Positions 1 to 10,655 of a DNA stretch of 64,000 nucleotides are shown here, piece by piece. How positions within the stretch are numbered: the first letter of the stretch is position 1; the number at the start of each line of letters is the position of its first letter. The stretch covers positions 2,418,001 through 2,482,000 of the forward strand of contig NZ_JAJNEL010000001.1 in NCBI RefSeq assembly GCF_029428675.1, in the 5' to 3' direction. The position numbers and the translations under genes are program-made. The notes under the pieces were generated by a model. The model saw nothing but the letters and a program-made list of their open reading frames with translations, was not told the DNA's origin and did no database searches. This stretch comes from Streptomyces sp. JH14. Lineage in GTDB: Bacteria; Actinomycetota; Actinomycetes; Streptomycetales; Streptomycetaceae.

Positions 1-256
1 GTCATCGGCTTCAACCAACCCGATGGCACCAGCAGTTGGGGGGCAGTACGGGGGGAGTTCCGGTTGCCGTACGGCGGGGTGGGGCCCGTTCATGGGCGGA
101 TGTCACGACGGCATCCCGCAACCGGAAAGGGCGCCGTCCCATGCCTCAGGGGCCGGTGGCCCGCCACGATGCCGCCCGTGGCCGACCGAGGGGGATCGGC
201 CGCGGGCGCGACGACCGACCGATCACGCACTGACCATGCGTGCAGGGGGATGACCC

Positions 257-2185
257 ATGACGTCGACGCCGACTGGCGCCGGGCAGGACAACGCCTCTTT
301 CCGGACCGCACAGCTGCGGTCACCGCATCGGCTCCGGACCGGGACCCGGCGGCGGCATCCGAAGAAGGCGCTGCCGCGTTACGACTACGAGCACTACAGC
401 CGCCTCGCCGGGCCACTGACCCAGCCCGATCCCGACAAGCCCTACACCGTCCGGTTCCGCTCGCTGCTCTCGCAGGAGCCGCACAGAATCCGCGCGGCGC
501 TCCTGCTCGGCGCCGCACCGCTCGTCTCGCTCGGCCTGTTCGCGTGGCTGATGCAGCCCGAGCACTGGACGCAGCGCGACCCGAACCTCAAGAACGGCAC
601 GCTGCTGATCCTCGACATCGTCATGCTCGTCTCGATCGGCCTGATCGAGCTCTTCCGCACGATGAACGTCCTGTCGAACGCGCACGCGACGCTGGTCGCG
701 CGCGACCCGGTCCCGGTCGTGCCGGAGTCCGGTACCAGAGTCGCCTTCCTCACCTCCTTCGTCCCGGGCAAGGAGCCCCTGGAGATGGTGACGAAGACCC
801 TCGAAGCCGCGGTTCGCATCCGGCACCGCGGGCCGATGGACGTCTGGCTGCTCGACGAGGGCGACGACGCGGCGGTGAAGGAGGTCTGTGCCCGGCTCGG
901 GGTGCACCACTTCTCCCGCAAGGGCGTCCCGCAGTGGAACCAGGCCAAGGGCGCTCACCGCGCGAGAACCAAGCACGGCAATTACAACGCCTGGCTCGAC
1001 GCGCACGGCAGCGCCTACGAATTCTTCGCCTCGGTCGACACCGATCACGTACCGCTGCCCAACTACCTGGAGCGGATGCTCGGCTACTTCCGCGACCCGG
1101 ACGTCGGCTTCGTCATCGGCCCGCAGGTCTACGGCAACTACGACACGTTCATCACGAAGGCCGCCGAATCCCAGCAGTTCCTCTTCCACGCGCTGATCCA
1201 GCGCGCGGGCAATCGCTACGGCGCCCCGATGTTCGTCGGCACCAGCAACGCCGTACGAATATCGGCCCTCCGCCAGATCGGCGGCCTGTACGACTCGATC
1301 ACCGAGGACATGGCGACCGGCTTCGAGATGCACCGCGCCCGCAATCCGCGCACCGGCCGCACCTGGCGCTCCGTGTACACCCCGGACGTCCTGGCCGTCG
1401 GCGAGGGTCCGACCGCGTGGACGGACTTCTTCACCCAGCAGCTGCGCTGGTCGCGCGGGACGTACGAGACGATCCTCAAGCAGTACTGGCGGGGGATCGG
1501 GACGCTGCCCTTCGGCAAGCTCTTCAACTACACGATGATGATCATCTTCTACCCGATATCCGCCCTGAACTGGATTCTGGCGGCCTTCAGTTGCGCACTT
1601 TTCCTGGGCATGGGCGCCTCGGGTGTGCAGATCGACCCCGTCGTCTGGATGATGCTGTACGGCAACGCATCGGCGCTCCAGATCGGTCTGTACATCTGGA
1701 ACCGGCGGCACAACGTCTCGCCGCACGAACCCGAGGGCTCCGGCGGACTGGCGGGCATGATGATGTCCGCGCTCTCCGCCCCGGTCTACGCACGTTCCCT
1801 GATGGATGCCGTGCTGCGCCGCAGGAGCTCGTTCGTGGTGACGCCCAAGGGCGACTCGTCCAGCCCGGACACGCTGCTCGGCACCTTCCGCATCCATCTC
1901 TTCTTCATGCTGGTCTTCGGCGGTTCCCTCATCGCCTCCTTCGTCCTCGGCCACAGCCACCCGGCGATGCTCACCTGGGCCACGCTGGCCCTGCTGATCA
2001 CTGCGGCGCCGATCCTCGGCTGGCGGTACACCGTTTACGCGGGGAAGAGGAAGCAGCGCGCCGGACCACCGCCGCCGCAGTGCGCCGCACCCGCCCCGCG
2101 CCCGGCGCACGCCCCGCAGGAGAGACCCGACCGGGTCCTGGACGAACAGACGATGCAGATCGCCCTGGGGGGACGTAAGCGATGA
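257..2185 (+). CDS. cslA: Cellulose synthase-like family 2 glycosyltransferase CslA
   Basis: Membrane processive beta-glycosyltransferase that polymerises a glucan exported at hyphal tips in Streptomyces. The 642-residue protein has hydrophobic helices near residues 78-98 and 115-135, then a GT2 domain with the expected residues: D200 (LLDEGDD), DxD at 261-263, the ED pair at 350-351 and QxxRW at 394-398. More membrane helices follow around 420-600. The ATG has a purine-rich AGGGGGATGA box about 8 nt upstream. It overlaps the next gene by 4 bases (ATGA), so it is translationally coupled to glxA. Family and context agree; the exact polymer is inferred from characterised homologues. Confidence 0.95.
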   Translation: MTSTPTGAGQDNASFRTAQLRSPHRLRTGTRRRHPKKALPRYDYEHYSRLAGPLTQPDPDKPYTVRFRSLLSQEPHRIRAALLLGAAPLVSLGLFAWLMQPEHWTQRDPNLKNGTLLILDIVMLVSIGLIELFRTMNVLSNAHATLVARDPVPVVPESGTRVAFLTSFVPGKEPLEMVTKTLEAAVRIRHRGPMDVWLLDEGDDAAVKEVCARLGVHHFSRKGVPQWNQAKGAHRARTKHGNYNAWLDAHGSAYEFFASVDTDHVPLPNYLERMLGYFRDPDVGFVIGPQVYGNYDTFITKAAESQQFLFHALIQRAGNRYGAPMFVGTSNAVRISALRQIGGLYDSITEDMATGFEMHRARNPRTGRTWRSVYTPDVLAVGEGPTAWTDFFTQQLRWSRGTYETILKQYWRGIGTLPFGKLFNYTMMIIFYPISALNWILAAFSCALFLGMGASGVQIDPVVWMMLYGNASALQIGLYIWNRRHNVSPHEPEGSGGLAGMMMSALSAPVYARSLMDAVLRRRSSFVVTPKGDSSSPDTLLGTFRIHLFFMLVFGGSLIASFVLGHSHPAMLTWATLALLITAAPILGWRYTVYAGKRKQRAGPPPPQCAAPAPRPAHAPQERPDRVLDEQTMQIALGGRKR

Positions 2186-4116
2186 CGTACCGTGCAAGCC
2201 GCCGTGCCCGCCGCATGGCGATCAGTACGGCGGTGGTTCTGGCGCTCGCGGGAACGAACGGGCCGTGGCTGTACCGGTTCGGCAGCGAGCGCTACCACGC
2301 CTACACGATCGACAAGCCGGAGTACAAGGCCGCCAACGGCCACTGGGATTTCCTGGACGTCCCGTCCGAGTTCAGGATCAACACGATCCATGCCGCGCTG
2401 CTGCACACCGGCAAGGTGCTGCTCGTCGCGGGCTCCGGCAACAACCAGAAGAACTTCGACGCCAAGAGCTTCCGGTCCGTGCTCTGGGACCCGAAGGCCG
2501 GCACGTTCACGAACGTCCCCACGCCCAAGGACATGTTCTGCTCCGGCCACACCCAGCTGCCCGACGGCAAGCTGCTGATAGCCGGCGGCACGAAGCAGTA
2601 CGAGAAGCTCGAGGGCGATGTCACCAGGGCCGGCGGCCTGATGATCGTCCACAACGAGGACCCGGACAAGCCGGTCACCCTGCCGGCAGGCACCCGGTTC
2701 ACCGGCAGGGAGAACGGCAGGACGTTCGTCTCCAAGGATCCGGTGCTGGTTCAACGGGCCACCAAGGTCTTCGACAAGCGCACCGGCGCATTCCTGCGCA
2801 ACGACCCCGGGCTCGGCCGGATCTACGTCGAGGCCGAGAAGTCCGGCACGGCGTCCGAGACGGGCGCCCAGGACAACTACCGGATCACCGGCCTCTCCGG
2901 CTCCGACACCCGCAACGTGTACGGGATCGCCGAGAAGCTCGCCCTCGACAAGAAGGACTTCCAGGGCATCCGCGAGGCCTACGAGTTCGACCCGGTCGCC
3001 GAGAAGTACATCGCCGTGGACCCGATGAACGAGGCACGCTGGTACCCGACACTCACCACGCTCGCCGACGGCAGGGTTCTCGCCCTGTCCGGGCTCGACG
3101 AGATCGGGCAGATCGTGCCCGGCAAGGACGAGATCTACGACCCGAGGACCAAGAAGTGGCGGTACACCGGCATCGTCCGGCGGTTTCCCACCTACCCCGC
3201 GGTCTTTCTCCTCCCCGACGGCAGACTCTTCTACTCCGGCTCGAACGCCGGATACGGCCCCGCCGACGTCGGCCGCGACCCCGGCATCTGGGACCTGGCG
3301 ACCAACCGGTTCAAGAAGATCCCCGGACTGAGCGACGCCGACGAGATGGAGACGTCGGCGACGGTACGGCTGCCTCCCGCCCAGGACGAGAAGTTCATGG
3401 TCATCGGCGGGGGCGGGGTCGGCGAGTCGGCGCGGTCCAGCGAGAAGTCCCGGCTGGTCGACCTGTCGGCGCCCGACCCGAGGTTCAGGGACGGCGCCCC
3501 GCTCGCCGAGGGCACCCGCTACCCGAGCGCCTCGCTGCTGCCCGACGACTCGGTGCTGGTCACCGGCGGCTCCGACGACTACCGGGGGCGCGGCGGCTCG
3601 AACATCCTGCAGGCGCGGCTCTATGACGCGAAGACGGACACCTACAAGCGGGTCGCCGACCCCGCGGTGGGCCGCAACTACCACTCGGGGTCCGTACTGC
3701 TCCCCGACGGACGCGTCATGGTCTTCGGCTCGGACTCGCTCTTCGCCGACCGGGCGGACACCCGCCCCGGCGTCTTCGAGCAGCGCATCGAGCTCTACAC
3801 GCCGCCGTACCTGTACCGCGACGCGCGCCCGGAGCTGACGGCGGGGCCGAAGAGCCTGGCGCGCGGCGGTACGGGGATGTTCGCGACCGCGCAGGGGGCG
3901 GCGATCACGTCGGCGAAACTGATGCGGCCGAGCGCGGTGACACATGTGACGGACACCGACCAGCGTTCGGTGGCGTTGGGGCTGAAGAAGGCGGCGGGGG
4001 GCATCTCGGTGACGGTGCCGAGGAACCGGGCGCTGGTGCCGTCGGGCTGGTACATGCTGTTCGTGACGGACGTGAGGGGGACGCCGTCGGAGGGCACATG
4101 GGTGAAGGTCCCGTAG
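2182..4116 (+). CDS. glxA: Radical copper oxidase GlxA (galactose oxidase-like)
   Basis: Extracytoplasmic mononuclear copper oxidase required with CslA for tip glycan deposition in studied streptomycetes. The 644-residue protein begins with a basic stretch and one hydrophobic segment (residues 13-31), giving export or an N-terminal anchor. By comparison with galactose oxidase, C120 (MFCSGH) and Y288 (RWYPT) would form the Cys-Tyr cofactor, W287 would be the stacking Trp, and Y500-H501 (RNYHSG) plus H588 (THVTDTDQR) complete the copper site. Several Kelch-like LPDG/LADG repeats indicate the seven-bladed propeller, followed by a C-terminal Ig-like domain. It overlaps cslA by 4 bases. Confidence 0.95.
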   Translation: MTYRASRRARRMAISTAVVLALAGTNGPWLYRFGSERYHAYTIDKPEYKAANGHWDFLDVPSEFRINTIHAALLHTGKVLLVAGSGNNQKNFDAKSFRSVLWDPKAGTFTNVPTPKDMFCSGHTQLPDGKLLIAGGTKQYEKLEGDVTRAGGLMIVHNEDPDKPVTLPAGTRFTGRENGRTFVSKDPVLVQRATKVFDKRTGAFLRNDPGLGRIYVEAEKSGTASETGAQDNYRITGLSGSDTRNVYGIAEKLALDKKDFQGIREAYEFDPVAEKYIAVDPMNEARWYPTLTTLADGRVLALSGLDEIGQIVPGKDEIYDPRTKKWRYTGIVRRFPTYPAVFLLPDGRLFYSGSNAGYGPADVGRDPGIWDLATNRFKKIPGLSDADEMETSATVRLPPAQDEKFMVIGGGGVGESARSSEKSRLVDLSAPDPRFRDGAPLAEGTRYPSASLLPDDSVLVTGGSDDYRGRGGSNILQARLYDAKTDTYKRVADPAVGRNYHSGSVLLPDGRVMVFGSDSLFADRADTRPGVFEQRIELYTPPYLYRDARPELTAGPKSLARGGTGMFATAQGAAITSAKLMRPSAVTHVTDTDQRSVALGLKKAAGGISVTVPRNRALVPSGWYMLFVTDVRGTPSEGTWVKVP

Positions 4117-4135
4117 TCCCCTGAAGCCACATCCG

Positions 4136-4173
4136 GCCCGCTCGGCGAGTTCGGTCTCCCTCGCCGGGCGGGC
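4136..4173. terminator. Hairpin between convergent glxA and GH6 gene
   Basis: Inverted repeat with 13-nt arms (GCCCGCTCGGCGA and TCGCCGGGCGGGC, one wobble) and a 12-nt loop. It lies between the stop codons of two converging genes, the expected place for a bidirectional terminator. No strong U-run is visible. Confidence 0.6.
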
Positions 4174-4191
4174 TCCGTCGCGGCACGTCCG

Positions 4192-5205
4192 CTACTTCGT
4201 GTTGCGGGCCAGTTCCAGCGCGTACTCCGGCCACCACGCCCCCGCCTTCGGACCGCCCTTGCAGGCGCCGTCCGACTCTCCCGGCCGCTTGACCCAGAGA
4301 TAGGCGTCGACCAGATCCTCACCCGTGCGCGTGGTCGGCGGTTCGCCGAGCGCACGGCCCGGGGGGTTGCACCAGTTCTCCTTCGGATCGCCGCCACCAT
4401 AGGGGCCGTTGCCGTTGCGGCTGGTGTCGATCACGAACGGTTTGTTGCCGACCTTCGCCGACAACTGCTTGCCGAAGTCCGTACTGGCCTCCGTGGTCTG
4501 GAAGTTGGAGACATTGACGGCGAATCCGTCCGCGTCGGCGATGCCCGCCCGCCGGAGCGGCCGGAAGAGCGCGTCGGGGGTGTGCCAGCCGGCGTTGCCC
4601 GCGTCCATGTAGACACGCGTGTGCGGCAGTTGCCTCAATCGCCGGACGGCGCCCCGCAGGAGGTCGTACCGCTCCTCGTGGAACTCCTGCGGGGTACAGC
4701 CGTCGACGAGGTGCAGCAGCGCGTCCGGCTCCAGGACCACCGTGGCACGCCGGTTGCCGATACCCCGGGCGACCTTCTCCAGCCAGGCGCGGTAGGCGCT
4801 GCCGTCGGCGGCGCCGCCCTTCGAGAACTGGCCGCAGTCGCGGTGCGGGATGTTGTAGAGGACGAGCAGCGCCTCCCGGCCGGCCTTCGCGGCCGCCTCG
4901 GTGAAGCCTTCGGCCTCGGCCTCGGGGTCGTCCGGGCCGATCCACTCGCCGACCGGCTGCCGGGCGATCCTCCTGATCAGTTCGGCGTTCCTGTCGTCGC
5001 CGTCCTTGAGGTACGCGGCGACCTGGCGGCCCGCATTCCCGTCGGGGTTGACCCAGTACGGGTCGCCGCCGGCGGGCCGGCGACCGGCCTCGGCGCGATT
5101 CCCGTCCCCGTCGCCGCCGGCCGGGGAACACCCTGCGAGCAGCACCGTCGCGCCGATCGCGGCCGCCGCTCCCGCACGCAGCCGGCCGGTGCAATTGCCG
5201 TACAT
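4192..5205 (-). CDS. cslZ: GH6 family endoglucanase lipoprotein (CslZ-type)
   Basis: Secreted, lipid-anchored beta-1,4-glucanase expected to trim the glucan made by the neighbouring CslA. Both GH6 signatures are present: VLYNIPHRDC (the V-x-Y-x2-P-x-R-D-C pattern) and VVLEPDALLH (the E-P-D catalytic motif). The start at 5205 is chosen because a GGGGGAG ribosome site lies a few bases upstream and the protein then opens with a signal peptide ending in a lipobox, LLAGC, with C26 as the lipidated Cys. An upstream in-frame ATG would bury this signal. The gene converges on glxA. The domain is ordinary in length (about 280 residues), with no carbohydrate-binding module. Confidence 0.9.
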   Translation of the reverse strand: MYGNCTGRLRAGAAAAIGATVLLAGCSPAGGDGDGNRAEAGRRPAGGDPYWVNPDGNAGRQVAAYLKDGDDRNAELIRRIARQPVGEWIGPDDPEAEAEGFTEAAAKAGREALLVLYNIPHRDCGQFSKGGAADGSAYRAWLEKVARGIGNRRATVVLEPDALLHLVDGCTPQEFHEERYDLLRGAVRRLRQLPHTRVYMDAGNAGWHTPDALFRPLRRAGIADADGFAVNVSNFQTTEASTDFGKQLSAKVGNKPFVIDTSRNGNGPYGGGDPKENWCNPPGRALGEPPTTRTGEDLVDAYLWVKRPGESDGACKGGPKAGAWWPEYALELARNTK

Positions 5206-5522
5206 CCACTCCCCCTTGAGTGCCGGACAGGTCCGGGCGCGTCCATCCTGGCACACCCCGCGTGTCCGACTTGCCCGTATGTACGAGGACGTTCGCGGAC
5301 GACAGACCCGTGACCTGTTCTGGACGTACCGTCAAAAAACGACTGGGCCACGACCATTCACCGTCCTACAGTGGTCACCAGTGGCCCACACGCCCCCTTG
5401 CCTCCCGTGTCGGCGCCGGGCTTCTCCCGCAGCCCGCGCACCGCGGTCGAGGACCGGCCCGGTCGGCGCCCCGGGGGGAAAACGGGCGGCCGGCCGGGCC
5501 AGGTATCCGTCTCCGCTCCCGC
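5206..5522. other. 317-bp intergenic region
   Basis: Region between the GH6 gene start and the sortase stop. It should carry the GH6 promoter and the 3' end of the sortase transcript. No open frame with convincing coding character was seen on either strand. A short A-run (5335-5339) lies in an AT-richer patch near 5320-5345. Confidence 0.6.
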
Positions 5523-6293
5523 TCAGGACGCCCCTGCACGGGCCTGATGGACCTGGGCGCGGCCCTTGTCGGCGGACTCGGCCGGCTTGCGCACGGCCCT
5601 GGCCTGCTCGACTGCGGCCCCGGCGGGCTTGTCCGCCGCCTTCTCCCCGGTCAGATAGGCCGAGACGACCACATTGGCGGTGTACTCCCGCAACGCACGG
5701 TCGAACGCACCGCCGCAGGTGATCAGCCGCAGCTCGGCCCGTCCGTCCTTGCGGGGCCCGTACGCCTTCTGGGCGTTGAAGCGCTTCCGGGTGATGACCT
5801 GGACGTCGTCGATGGTGAATTCGGCGACCGTCCCGTCCGCGCGGACCACCCGGACCTTCGCTCCGGGGCGGGCCGCGCTCAGCCCGTAGAAGACGGCCGG
5901 TTTGGTCTGGGTGTCGACGTGGCCGACGAAGAGCGCGGTGCCGGCCGCGCCGGGCCGGGTGCCGCCGTCGTACCAGCCGACCGCCTTCGGCGAGGCGAAG
6001 GACGGCGGGTCGATCGCTCCCGCCGCGGTCAGGCCGCGGGCGACGACGGGCGCCTTGATGCCGATGGAGGGGATCTCCACCCGCTCCGGCGCCGCACCCT
6101 TGATCGGGGCGTGCGCGGCGGGCAGAGGTACGCCGAGTGGGCGCCCGACCGCGGCGATGTCGCCGGTGGTCGGGCCGGCACCGGAGCCGTCGGCGAGGCC
6201 GCGGCCCCAGAGCCACAGACCCAGGAGCAGGATGGCCCAGGCCACACCGGTGAGCAGCCGGCCGTTACCTTCCGGGCGGTTCGAGGCGGACAT
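5523..6293 (-). CDS. Class F sortase
   Basis: Membrane-bound cysteine transpeptidase of the sortase superfamily. One N-terminal helix (about residues 14-30) anchors the enzyme outside the membrane. The catalytic triad is visible as H125 (VGHVDT), C193 (LITCGG) and R199 (FDRALREY); the short spacing from Cys to Arg and the lack of a second helix are typical of class F. The 256-residue length is normal. It lies 5 bp downstream of a small secreted protein (6299-6886) in the same direction, so the two form an operon and the neighbour is a candidate substrate or partner. The substrates of class F enzymes are poorly known. Confidence 0.9.
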   Translation of the reverse strand: MSASNRPEGNGRLLTGVAWAILLLGLWLWGRGLADGSGAGPTTGDIAAVGRPLGVPLPAAHAPIKGAAPERVEIPSIGIKAPVVARGLTAAGAIDPPSFASPKAVGWYDGGTRPGAAGTALFVGHVDTQTKPAVFYGLSAARPGAKVRVVRADGTVAEFTIDDVQVITRKRFNAQKAYGPRKDGRAELRLITCGGAFDRALREYTANVVVSAYLTGEKAADKPAGAAVEQARAVRKPAESADKGRAQVHQARAGAS

Positions 6294-6298
6294 CTCAC

Positions 6299-6886
6299 TC
6301 AGTCCGTGACCGGGCGGCGACGGCGGGCACTGCGCAGGGCGACGGCGACGGCCGCGACGGCTGCCAGGACCAGCCCGATCACGGTGTGCACGGTGCCGGG
6401 GCCGGACTGCTCGGCCGTTTCGCCGGCGAGGACGGTTGCGGTGCCGCCGCCTCCGGCGGCGACCGGGGCGATCGGCGTGAGGGGGGCGGTCCCGTCACGG
6501 TCGACGACGGTGACGGTGCCGGACGCCCGGGTGCTCTTGTCGTCGTTGCAGGTCACCCAGATGTCGTAGTCGCCGGCGGAGGCATCGGAACGGACCTTGG
6601 CCTCGGCGAAGAGCCCGTCGCTGCCTTCGGGCGAGAAGCTCGCGTCGGATTCGAAGGCGTCGGAGATCCCTTTGGCCTCGTCGCTCTTGCAGCCGTCGAA
6701 CTGCAGGTCCACTTCACCCCCGGGGGCGACGGAGGAGGGATCGACCGAGAGGGTCGCGCGGGACGCGGAGTCCTGGTCGCGGCCGGAGTCCGATCCGGAG
6801 TCGGAGTCGGCCAGTGCGACCGGGGCGGACAGCAGGGTCGCCGCGACCACCGCTGCTCCACAGAACGTGAGGGGTATGGAACGCAT
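6299..6886 (-). CDS. Secreted C-terminally membrane-anchored protein, unknown function
   Basis: 195 residues with no recognised enzymatic domain. It starts with a clear signal peptide (residues 1-26, ending ALA) followed by a Ser/Asp-rich linker and a compact central domain that looks Ig-like, with two cysteines (DGCKSDE, VTCNDD). A Gly/Ala linker leads to a C-terminal hydrophobic helix (about 168-184) and an RRRR tail. This layout resembles a sortase substrate, but no LPxTG or LAxTG pentapeptide precedes the helix. It is the first gene of a two-gene operon with the class F sortase. Its start has an AGGAGG-like site (complement of cctcct) near 6893-6899. Confidence 0.75.
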   Translation of the reverse strand: MRSIPLTFCGAAVVAATLLSAPVALADSDSGSDSGRDQDSASRATLSVDPSSVAPGGEVDLQFDGCKSDEAKGISDAFESDASFSPEGSDGLFAEAKVRSDASAGDYDIWVTCNDDKSTRASGTVTVVDRDGTAPLTPIAPVAAGGGGTATVLAGETAEQSGPGTVHTVIGLVLAAVAAVAVALRSARRRRPVTD

Positions 6887-6972
6887 CGTGAACCTCCTTA
6901 GGGAAGGTTCACGCGTCCGGCGGGTTTTCGCATCCGCAGGGACGGCGGCGCTGGTCAGCGGGGGTGCCGGGG

Positions 6973-7004
6973 AAGGGGTGCGGGAACGGTTCCCCGTACC
7001 CCTT
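6973..7004 (-). terminator. Hairpin downstream of HAD phosphatase gene
   Basis: Near-perfect inverted repeat (AAGGGGTGCGGGAA / TTCCCCGTACCCCTT) about 20 bp beyond the stop codon of the minus-strand HAD gene. It lacks a U-run, as is common for Streptomyces hairpins. Confidence 0.5.
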
Positions 7005-7024
7005 ACGCCGGATGCCGGGCGGGT

Positions 7025-7813
7025 TCAGCCCACGTCGACGAGGCCGACCAGATCGGCGATGGAGTCGACGACCGTGGACGGCCGGAAGGGGTAGCGGTCT
7101 ATGTCTGCGGGGGCCGTCAGACCGGTCAGCACCAGGAACGTGTGCATACCCGCTTCCAGACCGGCCAGCACGTCGGTGTCCATCCGGTCACCGATCATGG
7201 CGCTGGTCTCGGAGTGGGCGCCGATCGCGTTCAGCCCGGTGCGCATCATCAGCGGGTTGGGCTTGCCCGCGAAGTACGGGTCCTTGCCGGTGGCCTTGGT
7301 GATCAGCGCGGCAACGGCACCGGTGGCGGGCAGCGGGCCCTCGGCGGACGGTCCGGTCTCGTCCGGGTTGGTGCAGATGAAGCGGGCGCCACCGTTGATC
7401 AGCCGGATCGCCTTGGTGAGCGCCTCGAAGGAGTACGTCCGGGTCTCACCGAGAACCACGTAGTCGGGGTCGTGGTCGGTGAGGACGTACCCGATGTCGT
7501 GCAGCGCGGTGGTGAGTCCGGCCTCGCCGATGACGTACGCCGTGCCGCCGGGCCGCTGGTCGTCGAGGAACTTCGCGGTGGCCAGGGCGGAGGTCCAGAT
7601 GTTCTCCACCGGCACGTCCAGGCCCATGCGTGCCAGCCGCGCGTGCAGGTCGCGCGCCGTGTAGATCGAGTTGTTGGTGAGCACCAGGAACGGCAGCCCG
7701 GACTCCCGCAACCGCTTGATGAAGGCGTCTGCACCGGGGATCGGCGTGCCTTCGTGGATGAGGACTCCGTCCATGTCGGTGAGCCAGGATGTGATCGGCT
7801 TGCGCTCTGCCAT
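7025..7813 (-). CDS. HAD-IIA family sugar/nucleotide phosphatase (NagD-like)
   Basis: Cytoplasmic haloacid-dehalogenase-superfamily hydrolase, class IIA. Motif I is D13-M-D15-G16, giving the nucleophile and general acid; LVLTNNS matches motif II; the GKPN loop and GDRMDTDVLAG match motifs III and IV. The 262-residue length fits the IIA subfamily (NagD, phosphoglycolate and p-nitrophenyl phosphatases). Substrate cannot be read from sequence. The gene appears monocistronic: the nearest upstream gene is 265 bp away and downstream lies a hairpin. Confidence 0.9.
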   Translation of the reverse strand: MAERKPITSWLTDMDGVLIHEGTPIPGADAFIKRLRESGLPFLVLTNNSIYTARDLHARLARMGLDVPVENIWTSALATAKFLDDQRPGGTAYVIGEAGLTTALHDIGYVLTDHDPDYVVLGETRTYSFEALTKAIRLINGGARFICTNPDETGPSAEGPLPATGAVAALITKATGKDPYFAGKPNPLMMRTGLNAIGAHSETSAMIGDRMDTDVLAGLEAGMHTFLVLTGLTAPADIDRYPFRPSTVVDSIADLVGLVDVG

Positions 7814-7890
7814 GTGGGACTCCTGCCGTACGCCGTGTGCGGGGACGCCGGCGGCACCGCGTTGTGCAGCGCCGACATCCCCGATTTTAG

Positions 7891-9281
<1,391 letters not shown>

Positions 9282-9483
9282 AGGGGGCACCCTTCGCTGC
9301 TTGCGAACGGTCGGATCGCCCCGTGCCCGGAGGTCACCGGCTGTCGGCGGCGACGCTGTCACGCGCGCGCGACCCGCCGGCACCGACATGCCGGGGTACC
9401 GCCCGGTCGGCCGACTCCGGCCCCCCGATCGGCCCACGTCCGTATCGCTCCAACGGCCCCGGCCATGATCCGTCGGACAGCCC

Positions 9484-10599
9484 TCAGGCGCCGCCGCTGC
9501 CGACCCGTCCGAACAGCGGGGCGAGGACCAGCTGCGCGGCCCCCTCGGCGACCGGTCTGCCGCCGCCGACCGTGGTGACGAGCGGCACGCTCGCGCCGGT
9601 GCCGTCACGCCGGACGCGTTCCTCGATCACGGAGCGGACCCCTCGTACGTACGCGTCCGGATCGGCGCCGACGGTACGGCCGCCCAGCACGACGCGGTCG
9701 ATGTCGAGCAGCCCGACCAGGTTGGCGGCGCCGGTCCCGAGCACCCGCGCGGCCTCCGCGACATCGCCGTCGGCGACGGCGGCGAGACAGAGCGCCTCGA
9801 TGCAGCCGCGCCCGCCGCAGGTGCACAGCGGGCCGTCCAGCGCCACGGTCTGATGCCCGAACTCACCGGCACCCGTACGGGGCCCGCGGTGCAACGCCCC
9901 GCCGAGGAACAGCCCGGCGCCCAGCCCGGTTCCGAGATGCAGATACGCGAAGTCGCCGGGGCCGTCGGCCCGCAGGGCGAGCCCGAGGGCGGCGGCGTTG
10001 GTGTCCTTGTCGACGACGACGGGCAGGCCGGTGCGGGCGGCGAGGGCGTCCCGGAGCGGGAAGCCGTCCCACTGCGGAAACCCGGTGACACGATGCAGCA
10101 CGCCCCCGCGGTGATCCAGCGGCCCCGGCACGGCGACGCCGGTCCCGAGCACGGTGCGCGTGGGCCCGGCGCCGTCCGCGGCCCCCAGCAGGGCCGCGAT
10201 CTCGCCCGCCGCCACCGTGACCACGTCCCCCGCCGGCGCACCGAAGTCCAGCGGCGCCCTGCGGCTCGCGACGACCGCTCCCGCCAGGTCGACCAGGACC
10301 GCCGTCAGCTCGTCGCGGTCCAGGTGCAGCCCCACCGCGTGCCCCGCGTCCGGGACGAGGCGCAGCACCGTGCGCGGCTTGCCGCCCGTGGACGCGCGAT
10401 GGCCGGCCTCCGCCGCCAGGCCCTCCGCCCGCAGCCGGGCGGTGATCTTGCTGACGGCCTGCGGCGTGAGCCCCGTCCGTTCCGCCAGTTCCAGCCGGCT
10501 GATGCCGCGCTCGCCCGCGACACGCAGCAGGTCCAGCACGAGCGCCGCGTTGTGGCTGCGCAGTGTCGGCAGATTCGCCCCGGCAATACTCCTGTTCAC
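9484..10599 (-). CDS. ROK family transcriptional regulator
   Basis: Repressor/open-reading-frame/kinase protein of 371 residues, a sugar-responsive repressor in most characterised cases. The N-terminus is a winged helix (SRLELAERTGLTPQAVSKIT, near residues 34-53). The rest is the actin-like ROK fold, including the zinc motif CTCGGRGCIE. Start is GTG at 10599. It is divergent from a Gfo/Idh oxidoreductase across 56 bp that carries a palindrome (10630-10642), so it probably controls that operon and itself. The inducer is unknown but is likely the substrate of the adjacent oxidoreductase. Confidence 0.88.
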   Translation of the reverse strand: MNRSIAGANLPTLRSHNAALVLDLLRVAGERGISRLELAERTGLTPQAVSKITARLRAEGLAAEAGHRASTGGKPRTVLRLVPDAGHAVGLHLDRDELTAVLVDLAGAVVASRRAPLDFGAPAGDVVTVAAGEIAALLGAADGAGPTRTVLGTGVAVPGPLDHRGGVLHRVTGFPQWDGFPLRDALAARTGLPVVVDKDTNAAALGLALRADGPGDFAYLHLGTGLGAGLFLGGALHRGPRTGAGEFGHQTVALDGPLCTCGGRGCIEALCLAAVADGDVAEAARVLGTGAANLVGLLDIDRVVLGGRTVGADPDAYVRGVRSVIEERVRRDGTGASVPLVTTVGGGRPVAEGAAQLVLAPLFGRVGSGGA

Positions 10600-10629
10600 G
10601 GCCCCATTGTCCCTCTCGCTTGCACTTTG

Positions 10630-10642
10630 GCAACAGCGTTGC
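10630..10642. promoter_or_regulatory. Candidate ROK operator GCAAC-N3-GTTGC
   Basis: Perfect 5-bp-arm palindrome GCAACAGCGTTGC in the 56-bp divergent promoter between the ROK regulator and the oxidoreductase. Its position, overlapping both likely promoters, makes it the prime operator candidate. The assignment is inferred from location only. Confidence 0.5.
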
Positions 10643-10655
10643 TTAAGTGGATTGC

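Noticed and set aside
320..2197. Long open frame on the minus strand opposite cslA
   Set aside because: It is an antisense frame of a strongly conserved gene; high GC makes stop-free antisense frames common. It has no ribosome site and no recognisable domain.
6299..6400. LPxTG sorting signal in the small secreted protein
   Set aside because: The pre-helix segment contains no LPxTG or LAxTG pentapeptide.
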